Shown piece after piece: positions 1-5,287 of a DNA stretch of 7,688 bases. Position numbers and translations under genes: made by a program. Every line of letters starts with the position of its first letter. The first letter of the stretch is position 1. Location of the stretch: contig DGFC01000033.1 in the NCBI GenBank assembly GCA_002391465.1, positions 1 through 7,688 on the forward strand, in the 5' to 3' direction. The DNA comes from Firmicutes bacterium UBA3910 (GTDB lineage: Bacteria; Bacillota; Limnochordia; Darwinibacteriales; Darwinibacteriaceae). A model generated the notes under the pieces. The model searched no databases. It saw only the letters and a program-made list of their open reading frames with translations, and was not told the DNA's origin.

Positions 1-19
1 AGATGTGTATAAGAGACAG
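1..19. other. Tn5/Nextera mosaic-end adapter (library artefact)
   Basis: The first 19 bases read AGATGTGTATAAGAGACAG, exactly the transposase mosaic end added to fragments in Nextera-type library preparation. Its position flush with the contig end shows untrimmed adapter rather than a genomic Tn5 end. It matters because it creates a false ATG at position 3, and the adapter-encoded residues MCIRD(S) get fused in frame to the following gene. Genomic sequence begins at about position 20. Confidence 0.96.
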
Positions 20-989
20 CAATGTGGTGGCTATGAATGTCTCACCAGCCATCGGGCTTATCCTGTCTTTGACTTGTGTGATGTTGGGCATGTTATTCAT
101 CTGGATACTAACAACTAATTCGGTGAATGAAGAAGGGGACAAGGCCAAACGTATTCAGGATCAGCACAGCAACATCAACAAGCCTGCGCTGCTGCTTGCT
201 CTGTTCGTTTTGATCATTACAATCAATTCTGGGCTCATGTATCAGGTAATTAACCCAGCTTTCGAGCATCTGACTGGGCTGGTGAGTTGGTATTGGGCGG
301 TTCCTTACATTATTGCTCTTATTGTTATGAGAAACCTACCGCCGAGAGTCAAACACTCTAGTGCGCTGTATGTTGGTATGGCAATGATTATGGCAGCGTT
401 TATTAGTTTTATGGTTCTTGCTCGAAATGCTTTGGATTATATCGTTGTGGACACCCTGATGCTTGGTGCATGCGGCATTTTCGATCTCTTTTGGTGGAGT
501 ATTCTAGCTGAAATGTTGGATTACGCAGATAAGCCCGTTAGGGTTTTCGGTTTTGGTCTTGCCGCCAATGTGCTTGGGGTGTTAGTGGGAGACGTATTGG
601 GTAGGCGAATAGTCTCCTTGCGGATTTCCAATGCGGAAGTGACAGTGATAGCCTTAACCATCGTTGCAGTGAGTGTGGGGCTGTTACCCGTGCTGGATCG
701 CCTGCTTGCCAGGCTGCTGAAGAACCATGCTTATCTGGTGGTTTATGATGGGATGAGTAAACCAGAAAAGGCAGCCGTTATTGCTCAAACTGCAGTCCTT
801 GATCCCCTCACAGACAGGGAACAGGAGATACTGGAAGTATTGTTGGATGGCAAGTCCAACCGTGAGATCGCTACAGCGCTGCTCATAAGTGAAAGCACTG
901 TAAAAACCCATATCCGGAACATTTTTTCGAAATACGATGTGCGCAGTCGAGCGGAGTTGATCAGTACTGTGCTGAAGAACCAATTGTGA
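20..989 (+). CDS. Polytopic membrane protein with C-terminal LuxR-type HTH (5' partial)
   Basis: The reading frame is open from the adapter junction, so the true start lies off the contig. The remaining ~320 residues hold about seven hydrophobic segments (approximate residues, counting from the false ATG at position 3: 11-37, 60-85, 92-111, 118-141, 142-170, 178-203, 211-238), followed by a short linker and a LuxR/GerE helix-turn-helix domain at about 267-325. The latter has the family hallmarks: LTxREQEIL, a GKSNREIA first helix and SESTVKTHIRNIF for the recognition helix. There is no receiver domain. This matches the known architecture of 12-TM (MFS-like) LuxR regulators, best known from Coriobacteriia such as Eggerthella. 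If so, about five TM segments are missing. The inferred role is a membrane-bound one-component sensor that binds DNA at the inner face; the ligand is unknown. The stop is TGA, and a strong terminator follows 41 bases later, so this is the last gene of its transcript. Confidence 0.88.
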
Positions 990-1030
990 GTACGACTGTC
1001 AGAGCACAATGCGAATAGCTGGTGTTTAAG

Positions 1031-1064
1031 CGTCTCTCATACCAAAGTATGAGAGACGTTTTTT
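1031..1064 (+). terminator. Intrinsic terminator after the LuxR-domain gene
   Basis: A perfect 12-bp stem (1031-1042 with 1047-1058, CGTCTCTCATAC arms) closes a CAAA tetraloop and is followed directly by six T residues at 1059-1064. There is no A run on the left flank, so it should act on the + strand only. It separates the LuxR-domain gene from the operon that begins at 1321. Confidence 0.93.
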
Positions 1065-1148
1065 CGTAATATCGACCAAACGGGGGATGGCACGTTCACT
1101 TTCATGGGTTACCCTTAGTGTAGAGATAAAGGAAGGGGAGATTTCGAT

Positions 1149-1232
1149 ATGGGAAAACGGTATTGGCTCGTCCCCGAGAATTTTGCCCACGGAAGGATAT
1201 ACCGCGGCCGGACCTATGATGATAGAGGTTAG
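1149..1232 (+). CDS. Possible small ORF, 27 codons, unknown
   Basis: The 256 bases between the terminator and the gene at 1321 contain one ORF with a good translation start: an AAAGGAAGGGGAG Shine-Dalgarno-like stretch at 1128-1140 lies 8 bases ahead of ATG 1149. The peptide runs MGKRYWLVPENF then AHGRIYRGRTYDDRG and stops at TAG 1230-1232. It is basic and aromatic, with no hydrophobic segment. I recognise no family. It may be a real small protein, a leader ORF, a gene remnant or chance. No clear promoter is visible ahead of it. The rest of this gap shows nothing else that I can support. Confidence 0.25.
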   Translation: MGKRYWLVPENFAHGRIYRGRTYDDRG

Positions 1233-1320
1233 GCATAGTCTTCGGGTGGACGTCTGACCGTACCAGCTGGTTCTTAGAATTTCGTTTTGCAAAGGGTCTT
1301 TAGTTGGGGGGCCAAGGCTT

Positions 1321-1806
1321 GTGAAGAAGAAGGTTAAGGCGAATGAGCGGATCAATCCTGTAATCGTGGCGATCATTGTTTTCGCCCTTTCGTATGTCCT
1401 TTACAACAGTGTCAGCATTATTGCCCTGGGCTTATTCGGCGAGACGACAATTGGAACGCTGACCAGCTACAGCAACCGGATAGACGACACACGTGCACCA
1501 AGCAACGAATCTAGGACTGTGACCAAAGGCTATCGGTTTTCAGTGGACGGAAGGGAGTATAAGGGTCATTCTACTTACAGGAGCGACGAAGCCTGGCCTA
1601 GTCTCAAGGGGGGCGAGAAGCGCACTGAACTCATCAGCTATCTTGCGTTTTTTCCTTGGGTAAGCAAACCAACCCATCTTGTAGATTTTGAAGTGTTGGG
1701 AGCTGCAGGAGTATTCCACTACGTCATATCTATCCTTGGTTCTATGGCGTTGTTCTGGCTGTTGAAACGGGAAATGAAGCAACAGCAAACCAAAAGCGGG
1801 GAGTGA
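1321..1806 (+). CDS. DUF3592-like membrane protein
   Basis: This 161-residue protein has a basic N-terminus, a first membrane segment (~13-38), an extracytoplasmic domain (~40-125) and a second membrane segment (~128-148) before a basic tail. The middle domain has the pattern of DUF3592: an early GxLTSY strand, then GYRFSVDGREYKG, then a late ISYLAFFPWVSKP strand close to the second helix. The function of that family is not established. The start is GTG 1321. It is the first start codon after the in-frame TGA at 1255-1257, and a G run at 1306-1311 lies 9 bases upstream as a modest ribosome site. It leads a three-gene unit; the next start is 4 bases after its stop. I see no convincing promoter upstream. 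Confidence 0.75.
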   Translation: MKKKVKANERINPVIVAIIVFALSYVLYNSVSIIALGLFGETTIGTLTSYSNRIDDTRAPSNESRTVTKGYRFSVDGREYKGHSTYRSDEAWPSLKGGEKRTELISYLAFFPWVSKPTHLVDFEVLGAAGVFHYVISILGSMALFWLLKREMKQQQTKSGE

Positions 1807-1810
1807 TGAG

Positions 1811-2392
1811 ATGCATGAGGAGGAGCGCCCCTTAGTGGGCTGGTCCCGTGTTGCCGATGCTCCGGAAATGTTGGAGACCATCCAAAGAAATAGAAGAACG
1901 TCCATCATCTGGACCTGGGTTTTCAGCCTGCTGTTTCCGGTAGGATTTCTCATTGCTGGGTTGTTCAGCGACGAGATGCCCCTCAATGAGGCGTTAATGG
2001 TAGGTTTCGGTTTGGGCCTTTTCATACTGGCCATTAACTTGTGGCGTTTCGCAAACACTAAACGGCGAGCTTGGGATGGGGTAGTTGTGAAGAAGATGGA
2101 GAAAAGGCACTATAAACGCCACGACGATGGTTCCAGTCATGCATATATGGAGTACATTGTGTTGGTTGAGACCGAGCAGGGCAAAACAAAGCGGATCGTT
2201 GAGCGTAAGAGAGGTCGGGACATGTATGACTATTTGGTTGTTGGAGACCGTGTTCGCTATCACCCTGCTCTAGAGACATATGAGAAGTACGATAAATCTA
2301 AGGATGAGGTGATCTACTGCAACGTCTGTCGGGGGAGAAATCCGATTAGTAAAGACCGCTGTGATCGCTGCAACAATCTTCTGTTCAAATAA
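1811..2392 (+). CDS. Two-TM protein with C-terminal zinc ribbon, unknown function
   Basis: This 193-residue protein has a short cytoplasmic N-terminus, two membrane segments (~31-52 and ~61-79) forming a hairpin, and a charged soluble region (~85-165) with a GDRVRYHP strand resembling DUF3592-type domains. It ends in a four-cysteine knuckle: C170-x2-C173-x10-C184-x2-C187, a likely zinc ribbon on the cytoplasmic side. I do not recognise a named family. The start ATG 1811 follows the previous stop by 4 bases, with GGGGAG at 1798-1803 as ribosome site. A stronger GAGGAGGAG at 1817-1825 sits 9 bases before an in-frame GTG at 1835, so a form shorter by eight residues is possible. The tight spacing on both sides implies co-transcription and probably a shared job at the membrane with the flanking genes. 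Confidence 0.78.
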   Translation: MHEEERPLVGWSRVADAPEMLETIQRNRRTSIIWTWVFSLLFPVGFLIAGLFSDEMPLNEALMVGFGLGLFILAINLWRFANTKRRAWDGVVVKKMEKRHYKRHDDGSSHAYMEYIVLVETEQGKTKRIVERKRGRDMYDYLVVGDRVRYHPALETYEKYDKSKDEVIYCNVCRGRNPISKDRCDRCNNLLFK

Positions 2393-2410
2393 GGAACTGG
2401 GGGAAGGACA

Positions 2411-3571
2411 ATGGGAAGAAACTTGGGAAAGATTTTGTTCCTCACTGCGTTGTTTTTGTTTGGCGCTGTCTGTGCGGCCCAGGGGCAGTCGCTTACGCAG
2501 TGGGCCATAACGGCCTCTGCAAGCAGTGAATATGGAAGTGGGGACTGGTCCGCGAAGCAGATGTTGGGCGAGCCCGATTTTTACCCCGATTATGGGGACA
2601 GCGGGCGTGCTTGGGCACCGGCCCATCAGAACGCTGGTTTGCAGTGGGTAGAACTTGGATTTGCCGAGGCCGTATATGTAGAAAGAGTGGACATCTACGA
2701 AACCTTTAACCCAGGGGCCATCGTAAAAGTAGAACTGGTGGATACCACAGGACGCTGGCACCTGATCTGGGAAGGTACAGAGGGACGTGGGGGAACCGCC
2801 GGCGCAAGGGTGTTTAGTGTGAAAAACGGCATCGTTACAGTACCCTGCGCCCGGGTGAGGATCACAATTGACACGGACTCCGTTAGTGGTTGGAACGAGA
2901 TCGACGCGGTTAGTATTACGGGCAGTTATACTTCTCCGTGGCCTCAAGCTCAAGGCGAGGTTAACATGGTGATCCAGTGGGCAAGTGGAGCAAAAGCCAG
3001 CAGCCAATACCGACAGGACCGGTGGACTCCAGAGCACATGACTGGCAAACCGGATGTTTATCCCAAATATGGTGACTACGATAAGGCCTGGACTGCAGCT
3101 TACAGCGACAGCGGGGAGGAGTGGGTTGAACTCTTCTACGACGAGGCCGTGTATGTACAGCGCATCGATGTGTATGAAACCCACAATCCAGGAGCTATCT
3201 TCAGGACAGAGATTATTGATGAAACGGGAAGGACCTACGTGATTTGGGAAGGCACGGCCCAAGCTGCTCCCCAGGAATCCCGTATCTTTTCCATCGATAA
3301 TATCAAGGTGGACCTGCCTGCACGCCGTGTTCGGCTTGTGCTCCGAACTGACAAAGTGCCCGGTTTCAATGAAATCGATGCGGTATGCCTCATTGGTTCG
3401 CGTACAATGGTACGGGAGACCAGGACGCTAGATCCCGCTCAGCAGTTAGCAGCCATAATTCTCCGGTTTGGGAGATCTGTGGAGCGGGGCAGGGAAGAGA
3501 AGTTGGCGGATTCGGCATTTCTCCAAGAGCTGGAAGATATACTGAGGGAGCTTTCGCAGATCAGCTTCTAA
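2411..3571 (+). CDS. Exported protein with two tandem discoidin-like (FBXL4/pappalysin-type) domains
   Basis: This 386-residue protein begins with a clear signal peptide (MGRNLGK, hydrophobic core ~8-20, likely cleavage around residue 25 after CAAQG; C21 does not sit in a good lipobox). Two homologous domains follow at ~31-171 and ~190-329. Each runs W-A...ASS.Y, then M.G.PD.YP.YGD..AW, WVEL, EAVYV.R.D.YET.NPGAI, TGR...IWEG, and ends in NEIDAV..(I/T)GS. By hand, the first 92 residues of each copy align without gaps at 49 identities. The YET-x-NPGA and EIDAV signatures recall the galactose-binding-like (F5/8C-related) domain of FBXL4 and pappalysins, which suggests a ligand-binding jelly roll; the ligand is unknown. 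The tail (330-386) is charged and helical, with no anchor or sortase motif. The start ATG follows GGGGGA at 2399-2404. It is last in the three-gene unit, 18 bases after the preceding stop. Confidence 0.83.
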   Translation: MGRNLGKILFLTALFLFGAVCAAQGQSLTQWAITASASSEYGSGDWSAKQMLGEPDFYPDYGDSGRAWAPAHQNAGLQWVELGFAEAVYVERVDIYETFNPGAIVKVELVDTTGRWHLIWEGTEGRGGTAGARVFSVKNGIVTVPCARVRITIDTDSVSGWNEIDAVSITGSYTSPWPQAQGEVNMVIQWASGAKASSQYRQDRWTPEHMTGKPDVYPKYGDYDKAWTAAYSDSGEEWVELFYDEAVYVQRIDVYETHNPGAIFRTEIIDETGRTYVIWEGTAQAAPQESRIFSIDNIKVDLPARRVRLVLRTDKVPGFNEIDAVCLIGSRTMVRETRTLDPAQQLAAIILRFGRSVERGREEKLADSAFLQELEDILRELSQISF

Positions 3572-3609
3572 GGAGAAATTATTAACAGCAAGGCCCAGAA
3601 CTCGTGTTT

Positions 3610-3637
3610 ATAGGCCTGGCGGATCCGTCAGGCCTAT
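3610..3637. terminator. Hairpin between convergent genes, weak terminator
   Basis: ATAGGCCTG (3610-3618) pairs perfectly with CAGGCCTAT (3629-3637), and a G-T and a C-G pair extend it inwards to an 11-bp stem with a GGATCC loop. It lies 38 bases after the exported-protein gene and 22 bases beyond the end of the convergent NUDIX gene. Neither flank has a run of T, so termination strength is uncertain. It could serve either strand. Confidence 0.5.
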
Positions 3638-3659
3638 TCTGACTCTCTAGTCGTCCATG

Positions 3660-4094
3660 TCATACCTTTGCGTCTCGTAGATTGATTTTGAATTTTTCCA
3701 TTTCCTCTTGGCTCAACGATGCTATCACTCTAGAGACATGTAGGTCATCCTTGACCTTTTCTATGTGAACCCATGCTGCCTGTTTGAGCACCTGCTGATT
3801 TACATCCAACTCCGGGTCATGGCCAACACTAATGCCCTGCTCCCCATATCGGGGTTCAGCCAGATAACAGTATTCCATTCCGGCTGCATATTCCCGTTTA
3901 AACAAGAATTTTAAAATCTTGATAGCTAGATTTATTTCCTCCCGGGCCTCCCGAACTGCCGCTTCTGCGTGGCTTTCGCCCATTTCGACTCCACCTCCGG
4001 GAAGAGTCCAAAAGGATCTATTTTCTTCAACTACTTTGACCATAGCTATTCTTCCCTTGGAAAGAATAGCAGATAGAGCCCAGTCCCTATTCAT
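3660..4094 (-). CDS. NUDIX hydrolase domain protein
   Basis: A 144-residue single-domain NUDIX protein, the usual size for this superfamily, which hydrolyses nucleoside diphosphates linked to another moiety (dNTPs, nucleotide sugars, capped ends and others). The Nudix box lies at residues 34-56: G34-x5-E40-x7-R48-E49-A-x-E52-E53-x-N55-L56. The metal-binding glutamates are present, but the conserved glycine near the end of the box is Asn55. The preceding SFWTLPGGG is typical. Substrate cannot be assigned. I chose ATG 4094 because AGGGTGG lies 8 bases upstream on the minus strand. An in-frame GTG at 4106 would add four residues but has no spaced ribosome site. The gene lies downstream of tRNA-Leu on the same strand but behind that gene's terminator, so it should need its own promoter in 4095-4236, where I find none of quality. 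It is probably cytoplasmic. Confidence 0.88.
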   Translation of the reverse strand: MNRDWALSAILSKGRIAMVKVVEENRSFWTLPGGGVEMGESHAEAAVREAREEINLAIKILKFLFKREYAAGMEYCYLAEPRYGEQGISVGHDPELDVNQQVLKQAAWVHIEKVKDDLHVSRVIASLSQEEMEKFKINLRDAKV

Positions 4095-4236
4095 AACCAG
4101 AACCACCCTGGATAGTTTCTTTATTAAACCGCATACACGAACCAGTTATGGGTCTTGGGGGCTAAATTCACCATACGAGCCAATTTACCTGTTCGGAACC
4201 AACAACCGGATGAACGGTTTTGTCCGAAAGAACAAC

Positions 4237-4261
4237 AAAAAACCCCAGCGGTGCTGGGGTT
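4237..4261 (-). terminator. Intrinsic terminator of tRNA-Leu
   Basis: AACCCCAGC (4241-4249) pairs with GCTGGGGTT (4253-4261) around a 3-base loop. Read on the minus strand, the 9-bp stem is followed by a T run (A run 4237-4242 on the plus strand). It starts 11 bases past the 3' end of the tRNA, so it is placed to end that transcript before the NUDIX gene. Confidence 0.9.
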
Positions 4262-4271
4262 AATTTTCATA

Positions 4272-4357
4272 TGGTGCCGAAGGTGGGATTTGAACCCACA
4301 CGGGCTTGCGCCCACTGCGCCCTGAACGCAGCGCGTCTGCCGTTCCGCCACTTCGGC
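4272..4357 (-). tRNA. tRNA-Leu (anticodon CAG)
   Basis: On the minus strand this 86-base gene folds as a class II tRNA. The acceptor stem GCCGAAG pairs with CTTCGGC, followed by discriminator A and an encoded CCA. The anticodon stem CTGCG/CGCAG holds the loop TTCAGGG with anticodon CAG (plus positions 4322-4324). A long variable arm (TGGGC-GCAA-GCCCG) is as expected for leucine, and the T arm GTGGG-TTCAAAT-CCCAC is canonical. It decodes CUG. It has its own promoter and terminator, so it is monocistronic, and it is divergent from codY. Confidence 0.97.
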
Positions 4358-4370
4358 CCATCACCTCTAT

Positions 4371-4399
4371 AATCTAGCACGTTTTTTCTTCCGTGTCAA
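4371..4399 (-). promoter_or_regulatory. Sigma-A promoter of tRNA-Leu
   Basis: On the minus strand a perfect -35 TTGACA (plus 4394-4399) is followed, after exactly 17 bases, by TAGATT (plus 4371-4376) as a 4/6 -10 box. Transcription would begin near 4364, about seven bases ahead of the mature tRNA 5' end. Its -35 box lies 13 bases from the -35 box of the divergent codY promoter. Confidence 0.8.
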
Positions 4400-4412
4400 T
4401 AGGCGGACACCA

Positions 4413-4441
4413 TTGACAATAATTTTGTGAATATATATAAT
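4413..4441 (+). promoter_or_regulatory. Perfect-consensus sigma-A promoter of codY
   Basis: TTGACA at 4413-4418 and TATAAT at 4436-4441 are separated by exactly 17 bases, a full consensus match. Transcription would start near 4448, giving an untranslated leader of about 50 bases before the codY start. A promoter this strong next to an overlapping operator-like site suggests that the gene is held down by a repressor. Confidence 0.9.
4421..4435 (+). promoter_or_regulatory. Candidate CodY-binding box in the codY promoter
   Basis: The 15 bases AATTTTGTGAATATA match the established CodY consensus AATTTTCWGAAAATT at 12 of 15 positions. They occupy 4421-4435, inside the 17-base spacer between the codY -35 and -10 boxes. 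Binding there would block RNA polymerase, so negative autoregulation is the natural reading. The AT-rich context raises the chance of a random match. Confidence 0.5.
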
Positions 4442-4499
4442 TGATACGTTAAGACGTTCAGGGAACAATTTCTACTAATGATGGAGAGGTGAATAAGAA

Positions 4500-5243
4500 T
4501 TGCTGAATCGTATGAAACAATATTTGCAGTCGCTACAACAGATTACCACCGACGTCGATTTTAACGAACTTGCCGAGTCTCTACAGGAGAGCATGGACGG
4601 CAGCAGCGTCTATGTCATGGGTCGGCGGGGCAAGGTTCTCGGTTATGCCATTGAGGGAGACATGGACAGCACTCCCTTTGACATGGAATGGCTGCATACC
4701 GGGGAAGCCTCAGAAGCAGTCCAGAGTATGGCTAATCGCGTTGCAGACATCAGTGTGTTAACCGGTGACAATGGAGAGTCGATTATGGTCACGCCGATCA
4801 TTGGCGGTGACGAACGCGTAGGCTCCCTTCTCTTCGTCCGTACAACTGGCAGTTTCAGTTCGCAGGATTTAGATATTGCAAGTATTGCCGGGGTAACATT
4901 GGGAATGATCATTTCCAGAGTTATCTACGAGAGACAGGAAGACAAAGCAGCAGAGGCTAGAGCTGCACGTTCAGCCATCAATAGCTTATCATATTCGGAG
5001 ATTTTGGCAATGCAGAAGATTTTCGAAGAGCTAGAAGGGGACGAGGGTCTCTTGGTGGCGAGCCGAATTGCAGACGAAGCTGATATCACCCGTTCTGTAA
5101 TCGTAAACGCCCTGCGTAAGCTCGCTTCCGCTAACGTGATTGAATCTCGTTCGCTGGGAATGAAAGGGACATACCTGCGCATTCTCAATCCGGAGATTCG
5201 CAAAGAATTCGAAAAACAGTGGTATCCGCACCCCAAAGCATAA
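4500..5243 (+). CDS. codY: GTP/branched-chain-amino-acid-sensing global regulator CodY
   Basis: CodY represses nutrient-acquisition and biosynthesis genes when GTP and branched-chain amino acids are plentiful. This 247-residue protein shows an N-terminal GAF-type ligand domain (~1-145, with RRGKVLGY and PIIGG hallmarks), a linker with NSLSYSE, and a C-terminal winged HTH (~187-230) with the near-invariant stretches ITRSVIVNALRK and ESRSLGMKGTY. S199 matches the HTH serine known to be phosphorylated in Bacillus (S215). It is shorter than Bacillus CodY (259), and the deficit lies in the ligand-lining part between LGY and PIIGG, about 14 residues shorter. The start is TTG 4500: GGAGAGGTGA at 4483-4492 lies 7 bases ahead, whereas ATG 4512 is too far from it. 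In Bacillus codY follows xerC-hslVU; here it stands alone with its own promoter and terminator. Confidence 0.95.
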   Translation: MLNRMKQYLQSLQQITTDVDFNELAESLQESMDGSSVYVMGRRGKVLGYAIEGDMDSTPFDMEWLHTGEASEAVQSMANRVADISVLTGDNGESIMVTPIIGGDERVGSLLFVRTTGSFSSQDLDIASIAGVTLGMIISRVIYERQEDKAAEARAARSAINSLSYSEILAMQKIFEELEGDEGLLVASRIADEADITRSVIVNALRKLASANVIESRSLGMKGTYLRILNPEIRKEFEKQWYPHPKA

Positions 5244-5259
5244 GGTACCGGAATTGAGT

Positions 5260-5287
5260 AGGACCCATGATAACCATGGGTCCTTTT
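5260..5287 (+). terminator. Intrinsic terminator of codY
   Basis: AGGACCCATG (5260-5269) pairs perfectly with CATGGGTCCT (5275-5284) around an ATAAC loop, followed by T residues to 5287. It lies 16 bases after the codY stop. The last two bases overlap the TAA stop of the convergent dinB gene. The minus-strand flank lacks a T run, so it mainly serves codY. Confidence 0.85.

Noticed and set aside
1..19. A genomic Tn5 transposon end
   Set aside because: The sequence is the engineered mosaic end used in libraries, sits exactly at the contig edge and has no transposon sequence attached.
1262..1271. ACCAGCTGGT palindrome ahead of the operon
   Set aside because: A 10-base perfect palindrome is expected by chance at this length, and no second copy or promoter overlap supports an operator.
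1026..1376. 116-codon minus-strand ORF across the gap before the DUF3592-like gene
   Set aside because: It runs through the terminator at its 3' end and the start of the plus-strand gene at its 5' end, has only a weak AGGG ahead of its start and shows no recognisable domain; best explained as chance.
2270..3262. 330-codon minus-strand ORF opposite the exported protein
   Set aside because: It is antisense to a gene with a signal peptide and two homologous domains. The translation is rich in Cys, Pro and His in the manner of a shadow frame, and its repeats only mirror the duplication on the other strand.
4095..4236. Promoter for the NUDIX gene
   Set aside because: Candidate boxes on the minus strand (for example TTTAAT near 4125) lack a matching -35 at proper spacing, so none is annotated. 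A small inverted repeat AACCG/CGGTT at 4204-4219 is too short to mean anything.
4124..4351. 75-codon minus-strand ORF over the tRNA
   Set aside because: It is a translation of the tRNA-Leu gene and its terminator. Such MAERQTRC-like peptides are common false calls over tRNAs.
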